Shown here: positions 14,201 to 25,286 of the stretch, piece by piece
Layout: every line of letters begins with the position of its first letter
How positions within the stretch are numbered: position 1 is the first letter of the stretch
Assembly: GCA_013396915.1 (NCBI GenBank)
Contig: VWZL01001979.1
Location: 929,825 to 993,824, forward strand
DNA length: 64,000 nucleotides
Reading direction: 5' to 3'
Source: Stercorarius parasiticus
Taxonomy: Eukaryota; Chordata; Aves; Charadriiformes; Stercorariidae
The notes under the pieces: generated by a model
Told to the model about the DNA's origin: nothing
What the model saw: the letters and a program-made list of their open reading frames with translations, nothing else
Databases searched by the model: none
Program-made: the position numbers and the translations under genes

Positions 14201-17200
14201 AGTAAATATTTACATGCCTTTCACATGATTATCCTCTCTCCGTCACATCACACCATTCTTTAGGAAAAGCCAGCTACCACTGATGTTACTTGTAAAAGGT
14301 CTTTGGACAATGACTATCACTGTTTTGGTTACTTCAGAAAAGACATTTAACCCTTAATTAGATGAATATTGTATATTAATAAAATTGCTTAAAGACTTCT
14401 TCTCAATCACCATAATTATTTAGCAAATCACTTAAAAATGAAACATGAAATTACAGTTACAATTTCAATAACTCTTAAAATTATATAAAGATCAGTATAA
14501 CACATAATGATATGATTTTAGCACAAAACAAATATATCTAGAAGTCATCTCTGGAGATACCTCACAAAAAGACAAAAATACTGATTTTGTGAAAGTTCTT
14601 GATATTTGCTACAGTATCTCTTCATTTTAGTGATGTCCTGTCTCATTTAAAAATAAGAAAACATATTATCATAGAAGTATAAACAAAATTGATTATATCA
14701 AAGTGTTACCTTTTTTCTTCCAGTCTTCAGAAGTATAAAAGCACTATCCCGTGGTTTAAAGTCATAAAGCCACAGTCAGAACTGTTTTATTCAACCTATA
14801 TCATAGCTTTCATGATTAACAGAGCCAAATTTTGTACACCAAGAATTGACAGCAATCCAGGCTTATTTATAAAGGTGTTTCTAAAAATCTATCAACTATA
14901 TATACAACTAAAATGAAACTCAAAACTCAGCCGATCTGGCAGCTCCCCGTGTTAGCTGGGTGGCCTTCGTACTGGCTTTAGGAAAATTTGGCTGTCTTAG
15001 AAATGAAAAAAGCTAATTTCAGAATGCAGTTTCTTTGTTTTTAGTGAAAAGAGAAAAGCTTTTATTTCGAATATGTTAGTAAGTACAAACATTCAGTCTC
15101 TAAATCACATTCAGAAGCGCTTTGCATTTTTTCTGTATGAAAATCATTTGACTTCTGATTGCAGTTTTTAATTATTATATGTTTTGAATCAAATATTGTT
15201 GCCTGTTCTGTAAACAATAACTCCTAAACCAGGTACACTACGTAACTTGCACATTGGTTACTATTGTGTGTGAAAACAGTAACATTGAAACTAACTTTAA
15301 ACACCTTGGGAATATGTTCCTCCTGCCAAATTTATAACGAAATGAAAGCAAAGCTTTTCAAGATTTGCTGTCTTAAATCAGCACTAAAAGCCCTGTAACC
15401 TTTTATGCTTTACAAAGTAAACTCATAAGCGCACATGAAGGCCTACATATAGCCCAGACTTTATCTTTCTAATCTGGTGATGAATACAGCAGGCCACCAT
15501 CTGGTGCGCATGTACATCAACAACTAAAATACAGCCCTATAATTTAACAATCAAACTTTAACTGCTACTTACCACTTCTTCCAGAAACAGAAGGTCTCAG
15601 ATTAAATCTGTCAAAAAAACGTAGAAAAACAGCATAAGATTAACTGTTTTTGTTCCGGATTTCAGATGCAGACAGTGGAGCAGGGAGAGCTCTTCTGTTG
15701 CTACAGAAACCTGACGCTGAGGATTTAATGACAGCCTCAGATGGTATTGTACTGGAGATTGTCTGCTTGAGGGACTAGACAGCAATCCTGCTGATAAGAA
15801 ATAAGAATGAATTCCAAATGTTTTCAATTTGCTTTACCAGAAGAATCCTTTTATTGCCTCACATGTATTAATTTGATAGTAGATACAAAGAATTTATATT
15901 AATGTTAGAAAAATATATACCAGTGAAACATAATCTGTTTGCAAGCTCTCTAGGCAGTAACTAATCTTCCTAAGACCTTTACTCAATATGTAAAGTTTAT
16001 AAAATCAGTACTGCATTTCAAGTTTTTAGTCCAAAGGAGATCTATTTTTTGATTCCTCAAAACCTTTGTCTTTAAACTGACAGCTTATGAAAATAAAGTC
16101 TTTTTTAAGTTCTTGTGTTTAAGTTCATTAAGTATTGTTAGAAAGGGATCAAATAAATTCCAGAGTCATAGATGCCTGGAACTATTAGAATCCAGGGATT
16201 TATTTCATACTCAGTCGTTCATTTAGATTTGTAAATATTTTTATTTTGTGATACAAAGTTTTAAGTATTAATACAGTTAAAATATAATATTTCTGAACAC
16301 AGCTTGCATGAACTGCAAAGTATCACCTGTCAGCATGTAGGTTGATACGTGCCTTTGACAGTTCAAAATTTTCTTTAATAAATTCTTTCTCTGCTTCACA
16401 AATAATTCAGAGTTTAATTTCCCTCTGTGGATTAGTTGATCATTATGAGATGAACAAATATCATAACAATATTTTCTGGAAACAAAATCATAACTGAAAT
16501 ATCAAACATCTCATTTTTTGTTATTACATCTGAGCACGAGGATATTAGTTAATTGGGAAGTTTATATAAATACATAGAAATCATATTTTATATTTGATTG
16601 AGGATCTTTTGTTCCAAGGTATTTTACAAACATATTATGTGTCCCAATCCTCTACATCATTCTGGGAAGCCTGTTGACTGTATTCACAAAAGCAACTCCT
16701 TTCCTTCAAGAATAAGGACACTGCAACTTTAGTCTCCAAACAGAGCAGAAAGGTCTGCCCAAAGTCCAAACCAAACATCACACAAGAGCAATTGATCTGC
16801 CTGCCTTTGAAGGTTAAAGATTGATTCAGTCCTACTGGGATTTAAGTCTGTATCTCCAGGATACTTAGGTGTTTTAAACCTGAAGATAACACCATCAATA
16901 GACATCACCATTAGCATCAAACGGAATTTCTGATTATGCCAATGGTAGGTCCAAATAATACCTCTACCTACTGTCCTAAAAAAACCCACAAAAACCAAAC
17001 AAACGAAAAAAAAGAAGCACTAGGAGAATCTTGCTTAGGGAAATCTCTTTAGTTTCACTATAATATTTGTTCTTTGGATCTTAACTAATACTGGGAAAAC
17101 TATTTATCTTGATTCATGGTCAAACTGAAACTTAATGAAAAAAATGGTTCCGGTTGAACCAGCATTTTTTTCCTGTTGATTTTTGAATAAGAGTTAGGAG

Positions 17201-17995
17201 TTGCCTTGAACAACAGCAACAACAACAAAAAAATAATATTAATTTGGAGTCACTATAGGTAATCCAGGGTTAAATACTCTGATTCCTTTTGAATTAAACA
17301 TTTCAAAACTAACTTCAGAAAAATTAGATTTACTTTCAAATGAACAATGTTTTGACTGGAAAATAACTTCTTTTTGAATAGTCAAAATACAATGTGTTAG
17401 CATTTCACAAATGAACTATGTTCTAACTTTTTGAAAAATTCCCCCATATTTTAGCCCAAGCTGCTCACCAATTTCAAACTGAATTTCTTGTTCTAGACAA
17501 CTTCTCCCCAATTCCTCTCTGGGCAAATGTTAAAGTTGTCAAAACCAATAAAAAACCCCTACAGTATATGTTCTGCAAAGCTTTGAGAACCTCCTAGAAG
17601 GAGCATTTCCAGAACGTACCACTACAGAATATAATATGGAAAAGAATATACAGTGTTTGAACAGAAAGTACTGCGTGCACATTCACCTTTCTTACCTTAG
17701 AAAGAATAAGAGCCTTGAACAGGCTCCAACAGTGGCTTTTAGGAAAACAAGGGAAAATTATTCTGAAGTTATTTGAATTAGGGGAAATTACTAATCGAGG
17801 TTACCCAGCAAAACAACTGAAAAAAAAAATTGACATGAGAGCAATTAAGACTATGTTAAAATCTAAAGAAAATATTTTAAAGTAATTTAATCAAAAATAT
17901 ACATCTATTTTTTGAAACCTCTTTCAGTCTAACATGCGCAAAACACAAATCACACAGAGGCTGATTATATTTTAAATGAATTTGTGCTTTGAATT
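5213..17995. other. AT-rich gene desert, no gene recognised
   Basis: About 12.8 kb without a supportable gene. The longest frames are 90 codons (6007-6279 minus), 89 (16729-16998 minus) and 88 (5902-6168 plus). None shows a domain, splice context or codon pattern that convinces. No CR1 or LTR fragment was recognised. Blocks at about 6350-7050 and 7230-7430 have fewer low-complexity runs and a homeodomain-site-like composition, so they may be conserved non-coding DNA (see findings). A CAA-rich run lies at 17209-17228. Confidence 0.65.
11864..11888. repeat. Short direct repeat of TTCCAAAGGAA
   Basis: The 11-bp near-palindrome TTCCAAAGGAA occurs at 11864-11874 and again at 11878-11888, separated by GAT. 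This gives a 14-bp period. It may be a local slippage duplication. No function is claimed. Confidence 0.7.
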
Positions 17996-18050
17996 ATAGA
18001 ATCATAGAATCATCTAGTTGGAAGGGTTGGAAGGCATCCCAACCACCATT
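17996..18050 (-). mobile_element. CR1 LINE, 3'-terminal scrap
   Basis: The plus strand reads ATAGAATCATAGAATCAT followed by a diverged 'ctagttggaagggttggaa' and 'cccaacca' block. This matches the reverse complement of the CR1 3' end, where the 3' UTR ends in ATTCTATG-type repeats. Only about 55 bp is recognisable, consistent with the strong 5' truncation usual for CR1. Family membership is confident. The subfamily and exact inner boundary are not. Confidence 0.75.
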
Positions 18051-20448
18051 GTGAGCTATGGTATCTTTTGATATCTTCTTTTGGGTTTTTGTTGTTTGTT
18101 TTTGTTTTTTTCATTCTGATTTTCAGAGTGGATGTATTATAAAAAGTGTTAAGAATGACTTTATCATCTCTGAAAAGAGAGAGAGAGCTCACTCCTTCTG
18201 GGAAGCAAGTGGGCATACTTATATAGAGAAAGTCCCAGGGACTACAGGATTTTGCAAAAAGAACATGAACTAAAACATTCACAGTAAGAGGTTGGAGGTC
18301 TGAATTTTATGCAGAGACTGAAAAACTGCTAAGACGACTGAGAAGCACACATAGGCCACAAATGGGCCAAAGGAAGGTCATGACATGTTATTACAACTCA
18401 AAAAGTCACTGAGCAGTTGAAATCAAACTTAAGGGAGGGGAACTCCCAGCGGTGACATGCACAAGAAGCGACAGAGCTGCTTATAAGTCCTTTCCGTTTC
18501 TATTCTCCTTGTGTTATTTAGCCTGAATTTGTTTCTTATTCAAAATATTCACTGTATCAGTGGCTTTTGAATAATATCTTGCTCTTCTTAGCTAAACGAT
18601 ATTTTTTTTCGTTCTTTTTTATGGAATTCCTAAAGGAAAAAAAGACATAAGGTATAATGATAATAATATGTGTTTTCTTCAAATGAGTGTGAAAAAGTTT
18701 CATTTTGATAAAATTCTTTATTTTAAAAGACTAAGTGTTAGGGCAGCTGGCAAATGACTAGGCTGCTTGGTCACTGCAGCTGGAGCAGGACAATAAGCCA
18801 GACCCATTGTTCTGACCATACAAGTTGAGCCTGCTTCTGCCATCAGGAGAATCAAGGTGGGAATGAAGTGGGATGATTTCCCTGGCTGACCAGCTTGATC
18901 CAGACAAGTGGATCAAGCATCTTGGTATCATGGTGCTGGTGACCCTTCCAGGCCTGATGGCATTGACAACTACTCACTCTTTCCTAACAGTGTGTAGGAT
19001 GAAGTTCAGCAGGCAATGAAGATGACATGTACATTTGAAACATGTTGACTATGTGCTTTTTTAATCCTCTTTTTACTAAAATTTAGTTTAGCAGACAGTT
19101 AAAAACAGTCAGCAAAGCCTGAAGGAACCTGAAGTGACTGTTAGATGAAATTAAGATCCTTGCATTCAGAAGATTTACCAGCAATGAATGCCATAATGCT
19201 TTTCTGCATCTAAGCCACTTGTTACACTCTTACTTCCACTCTAAAGATGCCATGCTATACAAAACCATAGTGGGACAGTGAGAAATATGGTATTACAAAA
19301 TATGTGGGAAAGGATATGATGATAAGCCACACTAACAAAAATTTGGTTCTTATTGTGGTTGGGTATCAAAGATAGAATGTAAATTCTCCTGCTTGGAAAA
19401 AGCTACTGTTGTTTATTTCAGATGAAGCACCATTGTGAGACAGATCGCAATAATCTCAGATTACTGCTGAATTCATATTGAAAAGGATGGAATTGGCTTA
19501 TTTAAAATAGGCAATCACTTGTATGACAGAATTATTCTCTCTTAAAAGTATTATATAATACTATGTGAAAATATAATATCCAAATACAAAATTAAGGAAA
19601 ATATATGTGAAATATCAAAATTGTATCTTGGAAAACCAGAGTTGTAGCAAATTATCCTTACAGGTAGCTCAGTTTACCAAGACAGTTAGCATTCCAAGCT
19701 GTCTGGGGATCCTACCAACAGTGTTCTCTCAGGAAATTTCTTCCGTATTAATTCTCAAGTGTATCACCTCATGAATTACTATCATTCAAAAATTTCTGGT
19801 CAACTCAGTAATTTTCTAATTTAGGCATTATAAGGAATTCACAGCTACTACAGCATGGTTATACTAGCTATATATTAATGTATGCATTAATTAAAGTATG
19901 AAATTAATGGAGGTAACCCAGAATAAACAAGATAATTCAGATACTTCAGGATTTGGGTATGTAGTTAGTGAACAAGACAAATCTTCTTCTCTAGAAATTT
20001 AACCTGATTTTGGTTTATGTGTTTCAGTTCTATGAGCACAGAAAAACGCATAAAGTGCAGTATAGCAGACAGTTATAATTAATAGTTTTCTAGTACTGAA
20101 ACTCACAGCCAGTTCTATCTCTACTGTTCATGTCATTTATTCTGTCACAGACACTATAGATACTAACACAGGTACTAAAATACATGTATGTGTATACATA
20201 CTACTTATATTTTGTCTGAAGATTGATAAATGTATGCCTATTTATAGATAGAATTACAAATAAACCTTTATCAATCTACAGGTGTAATTCCTATGTCTAA
20301 TGCATGGGTATATTAAGGGAACACCAAATTATTTTGGTTGAGTTTTGTACCTGATGGGTAAAGTGTAAGATCTACATATTCTCACGTGCATACCCATTTT
20401 TCCGAAGCTCTGTCACTCTACCTCCTTATTGTTACAAAAGTGGGATAT
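18051..20448. other. Non-coding stretch with one GC-richer patch
   Basis: No gene recognised. A GC-richer segment at about 18745-19015 has a 49-codon frame that begins ATG ATT TCC near 18870 and ends in TGA near 19020. It matches nothing I know and lacks splice or poly(A) context, so it could be an old unrecognised repeat or pseudogene scrap. The remainder is AT-rich. Confidence 0.55.
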
Positions 20449-20453
20449 AGATG
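20449..20453. repeat. Target-site duplication, left copy (AGATG)
   Basis: AGATG immediately precedes the LTR terminus TGTCGTGG. The identical AGATG follows the other terminus at 21211-21215. A 5-bp duplication is typical of ERVL-like integrations. Confidence 0.9.
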
Positions 20454-20509
20454 TGTCGTGGTTTTGGCCGTATTGGCCAATCGTAACGACAGATGGCCCT
20501 CCCCCCCCT

Positions 20510-20528
20510 CTCTCCTCAGAGAGGAGAG
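20510..20528 (-). other. Hairpin in the presumed U5 of the solo LTR
   Basis: CTCTCCTC at 20510-20517 and GAGGAGAG at 20521-20528 are perfect inverted complements around the 3-nt loop AGA. A C8 run lies just outside. In LTR orientation it follows the poly(A) signal. It is the counterpart of the CTGAGGAG...GGGAG block seen in the other three LTRs. Confidence 0.7.
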
Positions 20529-20573
20529 GAAGAGATAAGGAGATTTACGAGTTTAGAAAAAGAACTAAACTAC

Positions 20574-20579
20574 TTTAAT
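20574..20579 (-). promoter_or_regulatory. Candidate LTR poly(A) signal (ATTAAA)
   Basis: On the minus strand the sequence is ATTAAA, about 310 bp downstream of the TATA box and about 120 bp before the LTR end. This is the position expected for an R/U5 poly(A) signal and supports the minus orientation. Confidence 0.55.
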
Positions 20580-20604
20580 GAAAATAATCATAAATAAGGA
20601 AATA

Positions 20605-20647
20605 GCAAATAATAATAATAGAATAGAATAAAATAAAATAAAATAAA
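20605..20647. repeat. AAT / AAAAT simple repeat inside the LTR
   Basis: (AAT)n around 20608-20620 runs into GAATA and AAAAT units up to about 20647. It lies inside the solo LTR and would be (ATTTT)n in LTR orientation. It is probably expanded from the T-rich R region found in related LTRs. Confidence 0.85.
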
Positions 20648-20884
20648 GAAGTATACAATATATACAAAACCGTATCCAGCTCCCAGGATGACGATCGCGT
20701 CACCAGCAGACACAGGAAAAGTCCCAGACTGGAGTCAGCGATGGACAGGAGCTGAATTCCAGAACTAGAGTCAGGAACGCTCAGATCGGGATCAAAGGCA
20801 GACGAACAGACAAGGTCCTCCTCAGACGTCGGCCATTGAAGAAGAACCCGAGCCAGAGCCCCGCTGCCCCTTTGATCCCTTAGC

Positions 20885-20891
20885 TTTTATA
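20885..20891 (-). promoter_or_regulatory. TATA box of the solo LTR
   Basis: On the minus strand the sequence reads GGTATAAAAGC, a strong core-promoter TATA. It lies within the CpG-rich part of the LTR (about 20690-20960). It predicts minus-strand transcription starting roughly 25-30 bp downstream, near 20860. Confidence 0.7.
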
Positions 20892-21210
20892 CCGAGCGTG
20901 ATGCAGATGGGATGGAATACCCTGTTGGTCAGTTTTGGGTCACCTGTCCCGTCCGCTCCTCCCTGCAGATGGGACTCCTCTACGCTTCTCCGCTTCTGAC
21001 CCTCTGACGGGCAAAAAGCGAAGTTAGCTGACCTTGGTTGTTATAGCAATAAGTATAAGCAAGAGCCTCTGTGCATACCATTCCTTGGTATAATCAGGTC
21101 TTATCACTCTGAGAGCGAACAGTTTCTGAACAACATGCTGTTCATTTCAGACTTTAGTCAGTTAGAATCACTCAGCGAGCTCGAATTAAGTTTTACCTTA
21201 AACCAGGACA

Positions 21211-21215
21211 AGATG
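21211..21215. repeat. Target-site duplication, right copy (AGATG)
   Basis: Identical to the left copy at 20449-20453. It directly follows the LTR terminus ...CCAGGACA. Confidence 0.9.
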
Positions 21216-22737
21216 TATTTGGTGTTTCCCAGCTTTCAGCCATGTATACTGCTACCTTTGGACATGTCCTGCACTGGATCCTAGTTTAAGCATGATGTGT
21301 AAAGCATGCCTTTCCTTTCCCATGCACATGTGTGTGCAAACCATCTGGCTTTGAGTCACTCTAGTGTCAATGAGTCCTATCGGTTGTTTATATATCAATG
21401 GAGACTACTGCTTTCACAAGGATCAGGGAGCAAGTGATATGTTTCAGGTCTACCACTGATGACCACGCAGAACTCTAATTAATGGAAAACTATTATTCCA
21501 AACTCCCATTGGTATACCACATATTTCAACAAGGCAGAAACATCTAGTCCAATATTATTTACAAACCGTTGGTTTATATGCTGTAATCATCTCCCATCCT
21601 GGATAATCTACACCTCTGAATAAATTAGCCTGTAGTAGCTACTTTTCAAATTCAAATAAAAAAGGTCATTCTTTCTGTTCTGGGCTCAGTTTTAACAGCA
21701 CACCAATGTGGAGAGATATATCAATGCAGATATCATACCAAGAAAAACTAAAAAATTCTCCCTGCCCATCAATATTGAAGTCCATGTTGTCAGTCCTGTG
21801 GTTTGCAACAGATTACATCCTTCTTCCTCTCCTACTCCTTTCTCCCTTTAAACTTCCTTACTTCTCAAAAAACCCCCACACCTGAACTATGTAGGAAATT
21901 ACCTATAAGTAATTCTGTTCTCACTTTAACTGTGCGCATCATTTCTTTCTGTTTCATTGTAAGAGCTGATCTCTTTCGGGCAAGGACCATATATTTTCTC
22001 ACTCCACTGTTAGATGCATACATTTGAAGCTACATAAAAATGTTAAATACTGAACAATAGAAAGTAATTCAGAACTCTGTCTTACCAGAACTTAAACCTG
22101 GCAAGATTTCAAGGAAACATTATTGGAAGCAAAGTGGGAACAGCCATCAGTGAACTATCTATAGATTTATGTTTTGTAGTAGCTTAGAGCAGATAGCTTT
22201 TTGTCTATATAGATATTACTTCACCTCATCTCTGCCCTTCAGTATATATACATATATATGAGGCCTAATAAATAAAATAAGCACTTCAAGGCATGTTGGC
22301 TCATGTTGTCATATTCCATATTGTCATACCTGTAATTCAGATGTTGTATAACATAAATACATCATAGTCATACAGCATTTTATATATGTGGCACAGTGAT
22401 TAGCAATTTTGTGCTCCATTTGGTATGAATCTGAAGATCTAATAACTAGACATTAGTTTAATCATTTTACAGTAAATAGAGTTGTATCTTTTTATGTAAG
22501 GCCTAGAAAGCATGAGTATTTTGTCACTGGACAGGCTGTTTCATCGTTGGACTATAGTTTGTTTTTTTTTTTTTACAAAAGCACATATTTCTATCATTCA
22601 AATTATACATTTATTTTCCTGACTTACTTTTTCTCATAGCTTTCATGTAAGTATCCCAACTTCAACAGCTATTATTTGAAAGAAACTACCTAAATACATG
22701 TCTTAACCGTGTCACACTATCCAAACAGTTAAAGCTG
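21216..22737. other. Non-coding stretch, no gene recognised
   Basis: AT-rich. The longest frame is 74 codons (21803-22027 plus) with no recognisable domain. A T13 run lies at 22562-22574. No transposon was recognised. Confidence 0.6.
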
Positions 22738-22752
22738 ATGTGCAGATCAGGG

Positions 22753-22876
22753 GCAAATATCGGTTCATGCAGAAGCAGGTACAGATTTCCTGATCTACAT
22801 TCCCAGAATGAGTGGCAAATACTGGTTTATGCAGAAGCAGGTCCAGATTTTCTGACCTACATTCCCAGAATGTCCT
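22753..22876. repeat. 62-bp tandem duplication (two copies)
   Basis: Copies at 22753-22814 and 22815-22876. Both start GCAAATAY-GGTTYATGCAG and contain TACATTCCCAGAATG near the end, with only a few mismatches. The copy number of two and the position upstream of a TATA box resemble duplicated enhancer repeats of retroviral U3 regions, but this role is inferred. Confidence 0.85.
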
Positions 22877-22949
22877 GCAGGAACCTGATCAGTTCCCTGA
22901 ACCGCACCCTGGCCGTGAATCCGTGGGACAATGTCAAGGCAGAATGAAG

Positions 22950-22956
22950 TATAAAA
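22950..22956 (+). promoter_or_regulatory. Candidate TATA box
   Basis: TATAAAA in the context AAGTATAAAACAAGG, about 70 bp downstream of the 62-bp duplication. It is plausible as the core promoter of the LTR-like fragment. There is no independent support. Confidence 0.4.
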
Positions 22957-25240
22957 CAAGGTGCCGTGAGAGCAGATTGGGATCCTGGCTAAAGCGGGGA
23001 ACGAGAGAATGGGAGAAGAATACGCTATGACAGGGATATGAAAGGAAATGGGGAATGTATTATTGGGTTACAAACATAGAGTGGAAAACTAACGGAAGCA
23101 TAGTGCTTTTTGTTGCAATCTGAGTTTGTAGGACTAGAGTAAGCATGAAAGAAAAGAGAATTATTCTTCTCCAGACATGTAGTATGGCACAGAGCTGGGT
23201 TTATTGTTGTTGTTGCTTACACCTCTACTTTGCTACACCAGCAAAAGTTAAAGAAATTGAGTCTGAAATCTCATCACAAAAATGGTGACGTTTAGACACT
23301 TTCACTAAAGCAAGTGTTCTGTCTACATTTACCTCCTTATATCATAGTCATATTTACCTTTTCTAGTATAGAGTCTGGATCCTGGTTTTATAGGGCGAAA
23401 TATTTAAATATTACAGATGTGGCCATGTCATGTCTGGATGTCTGACATCAGGACCAGAGAATATACTAATACAGAAGAAACCTTATGTGTCACTTACTTG
23501 TGATCTCCCTGAAGCCATCTTGTGGCTTTCTGGGAAGTGGAACACTACAGCTGTTGGTTAATAATCTTTCTCAGATTGTTATAAAAATGTGAATGTAGTT
23601 TTAAAGTTGATTTTTTGCAGTGAAATATATGAACCGCAACTTGGATACATTTATTCATTTTGGCTTCTTTCTACTGAATAATAAGCAGCTACGTCTTTGA
23701 TATTAAGGTATAAAGAATGCTATGTCAAGGAATTAATAGAGATAGTAATGTGACTTTCCAAAAGTCCTTACATGATGTTGGAAAAATAAATTAACACTAT
23801 TTGTATTCCTGTAGTGAATTTGGGTTGTCGGGTAATTTTTTTTTTTTCATTTTCAGATGCTTTTTAGCAAATAGGTTCTTATACTAAATGGTGGCACAGA
23901 TTTATACTTTTTGTTTGGTGTGCTTCAATATTAAAAAAATATAAAAATATATTGCTATAAAGGACTATGTATAATCTCTTTCCGTATTTCATCTACAAGA
24001 GCTCAGAATACTTCGTCTTCCTCTGTAGGATGCCAGCGCACGTTTTCCAAATAAAACCACAGAAAACAATAAAAAAAAAAGAACCTAGTGTTAGATTCCT
24101 GGGTATGTTATGTGCTAGGTTTGAACTGCAGGATAGTGAATCTCAGGCATTCTCATTCTCCAGAATAGGGGATCTTTTGAACCATGCTATGATTTCCTCC
24201 CTTCCAAGGAAACCAGTTTGCATAGAGGGATGATGCATATCTGGTTCTTATCCTGACATAGATTCAGAATGCTTTTAAGGCACAAAGCATAAAAGACACA
24301 CCTAAAAGTGTGGATACCACCAATTTAACCGTGAGGACTTATGTTTTTCTTTATGCCTCTTCCATTTTGTCTCCAAGATGATTTCAGCTCCTCCAGCTTA
24401 CAGAATTTTCACTGGAATTTGGCCTACTCTAAGACAAAAACTCTTGCTGGCATCTACTTAGTATGAAATACTGACATCATCATTGTAATTTGTTCTGTTG
24501 CTTAGTGATCATTTAACTGTTTTATATTATAGCATGACACAAACAGAAAAAATGCTGTTCCCTTTTGTACTTTGCCATCAGTCGCCTAGCACCTTAGAAT
24601 GTGCTGTACCTAGACTGCTTATCCGTAAAGGGCAGAGGTTGAGCTCAAATACTTACTTTAACAACACATTTAAGAGGCTTGAGAATAGTGTCTTCAAATC
24701 ACTTTAATTCAGGAGAATGTTCTCCTCATGTAGCAATTTTCTGCATAGGAACTGCTCCTCTTTCTTTTTGAGAAAGAACAAGTGTTAATCTGTTCTAAGT
24801 GATGCATAAACACAGCTTATTCTAGATGACTTCTCTGCACTCTTAGCACAGAGAAAAGGTTGGAAGTCTTCTCTGGAGTTGGGTAGTCTTATTCAGATGT
24901 GGTTTTGCATCTTATCCAATGACAGAATTAATGCAGGCTGTTCAGCTGAACTTGACTGAACTTACAATTTACATTTCTATGTCACCATCTTTCATCTAAG
25001 CTCAGCTTCACTTGGGATGAATTCAGATAATTATCCCTTCAGCCACAGCCATTTCAAAACAGTAAAAAACACTGGAAGAGCAAATGTTATTTTCTAAGTG
25101 GTTTCTTTACTGATTTGCTTGTTCTCTAGTTCTACAATATAAAATAGAGCCATATAATAGAACTTCCTCTGGTTAGAGTTCTATTTTGTGTGTTAAGACT
25201 TCTGTATTAAGAAAACCACTTTTTCATTTTCTTTTTTTTT

Positions 25241-25286
25241 GCTAGTTAATTTATGACTTTACAGCTAGTTAATTTATGAATTTACA
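25241..25286. repeat. 23-bp tandem duplication
   Basis: The unit GCTAGTTAATTTATGACTTT plus ACA at 25241-25263 recurs at 25264-25286 with a single C-to-A change. It is probably a recent local duplication. Confidence 0.9.

Larger units (their letters stand above)
20454..21210 (-). mobile_element. Solo LTR, ERVL-like, with intact ends
   Basis: This 757-bp element begins TGTCGTGGTTTTGG and ends TTAAACCAGGACA, giving canonical TG...CA ends with a terminal inverted repeat (TGTCNTGGTTT / AAACCANGACA). It is flanked by a perfect 5-bp duplication. No internal gag-pol sequence lies next to it, so it is a solo LTR left by LTR-LTR recombination. Orientation is inferred as minus: on that strand there is a good TATA box (20885-20891), then ATTAAA about 310 bp downstream (20574-20579), then a C/G-rich hairpin near the end. 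The element still carries many CpGs, unlike the decayed LTRs at 34 kb and 58 kb. Together with the intact ends this suggests a comparatively recent insertion. Exact family unverified. Confidence 0.9.
22738..23040 (+). mobile_element. Possible LTR fragment with TATA box
   Basis: This roughly 300-bp block is clearly less AT-rich than its surroundings. It holds a tandem duplication, then a CpG-containing segment, then TATAAAAC at 22950-22956, then a purine-rich stretch with 'gagagcagattgggatcctgg'. The order resembles U3 to R of an avian endogenous retrovirus LTR. I could not find clear TG/CA termini, a target-site duplication or a poly(A) signal, so the assignment and boundaries are tentative. 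Overlapping frames of 69 and 72 codons simply translate the duplication. Confidence 0.4.

Noticed and set aside
22753..22876. Possible CRISPR-like repeat
   Set aside because: Only two directly adjacent 62-bp copies with no spacers, in vertebrate-type sequence.
22738..23030. Two overlapping frames with an internally repeated peptide
   Set aside because: The peptide repeat is the 62-bp DNA duplication read in two frames, not a protein repeat under selection.
24709..24724. Palindrome AGGAGAATGTTCTCCT as a heat-shock or steroid-receptor element
   Set aside because: A single short palindrome with no promoter context. A chance occurrence is likely.
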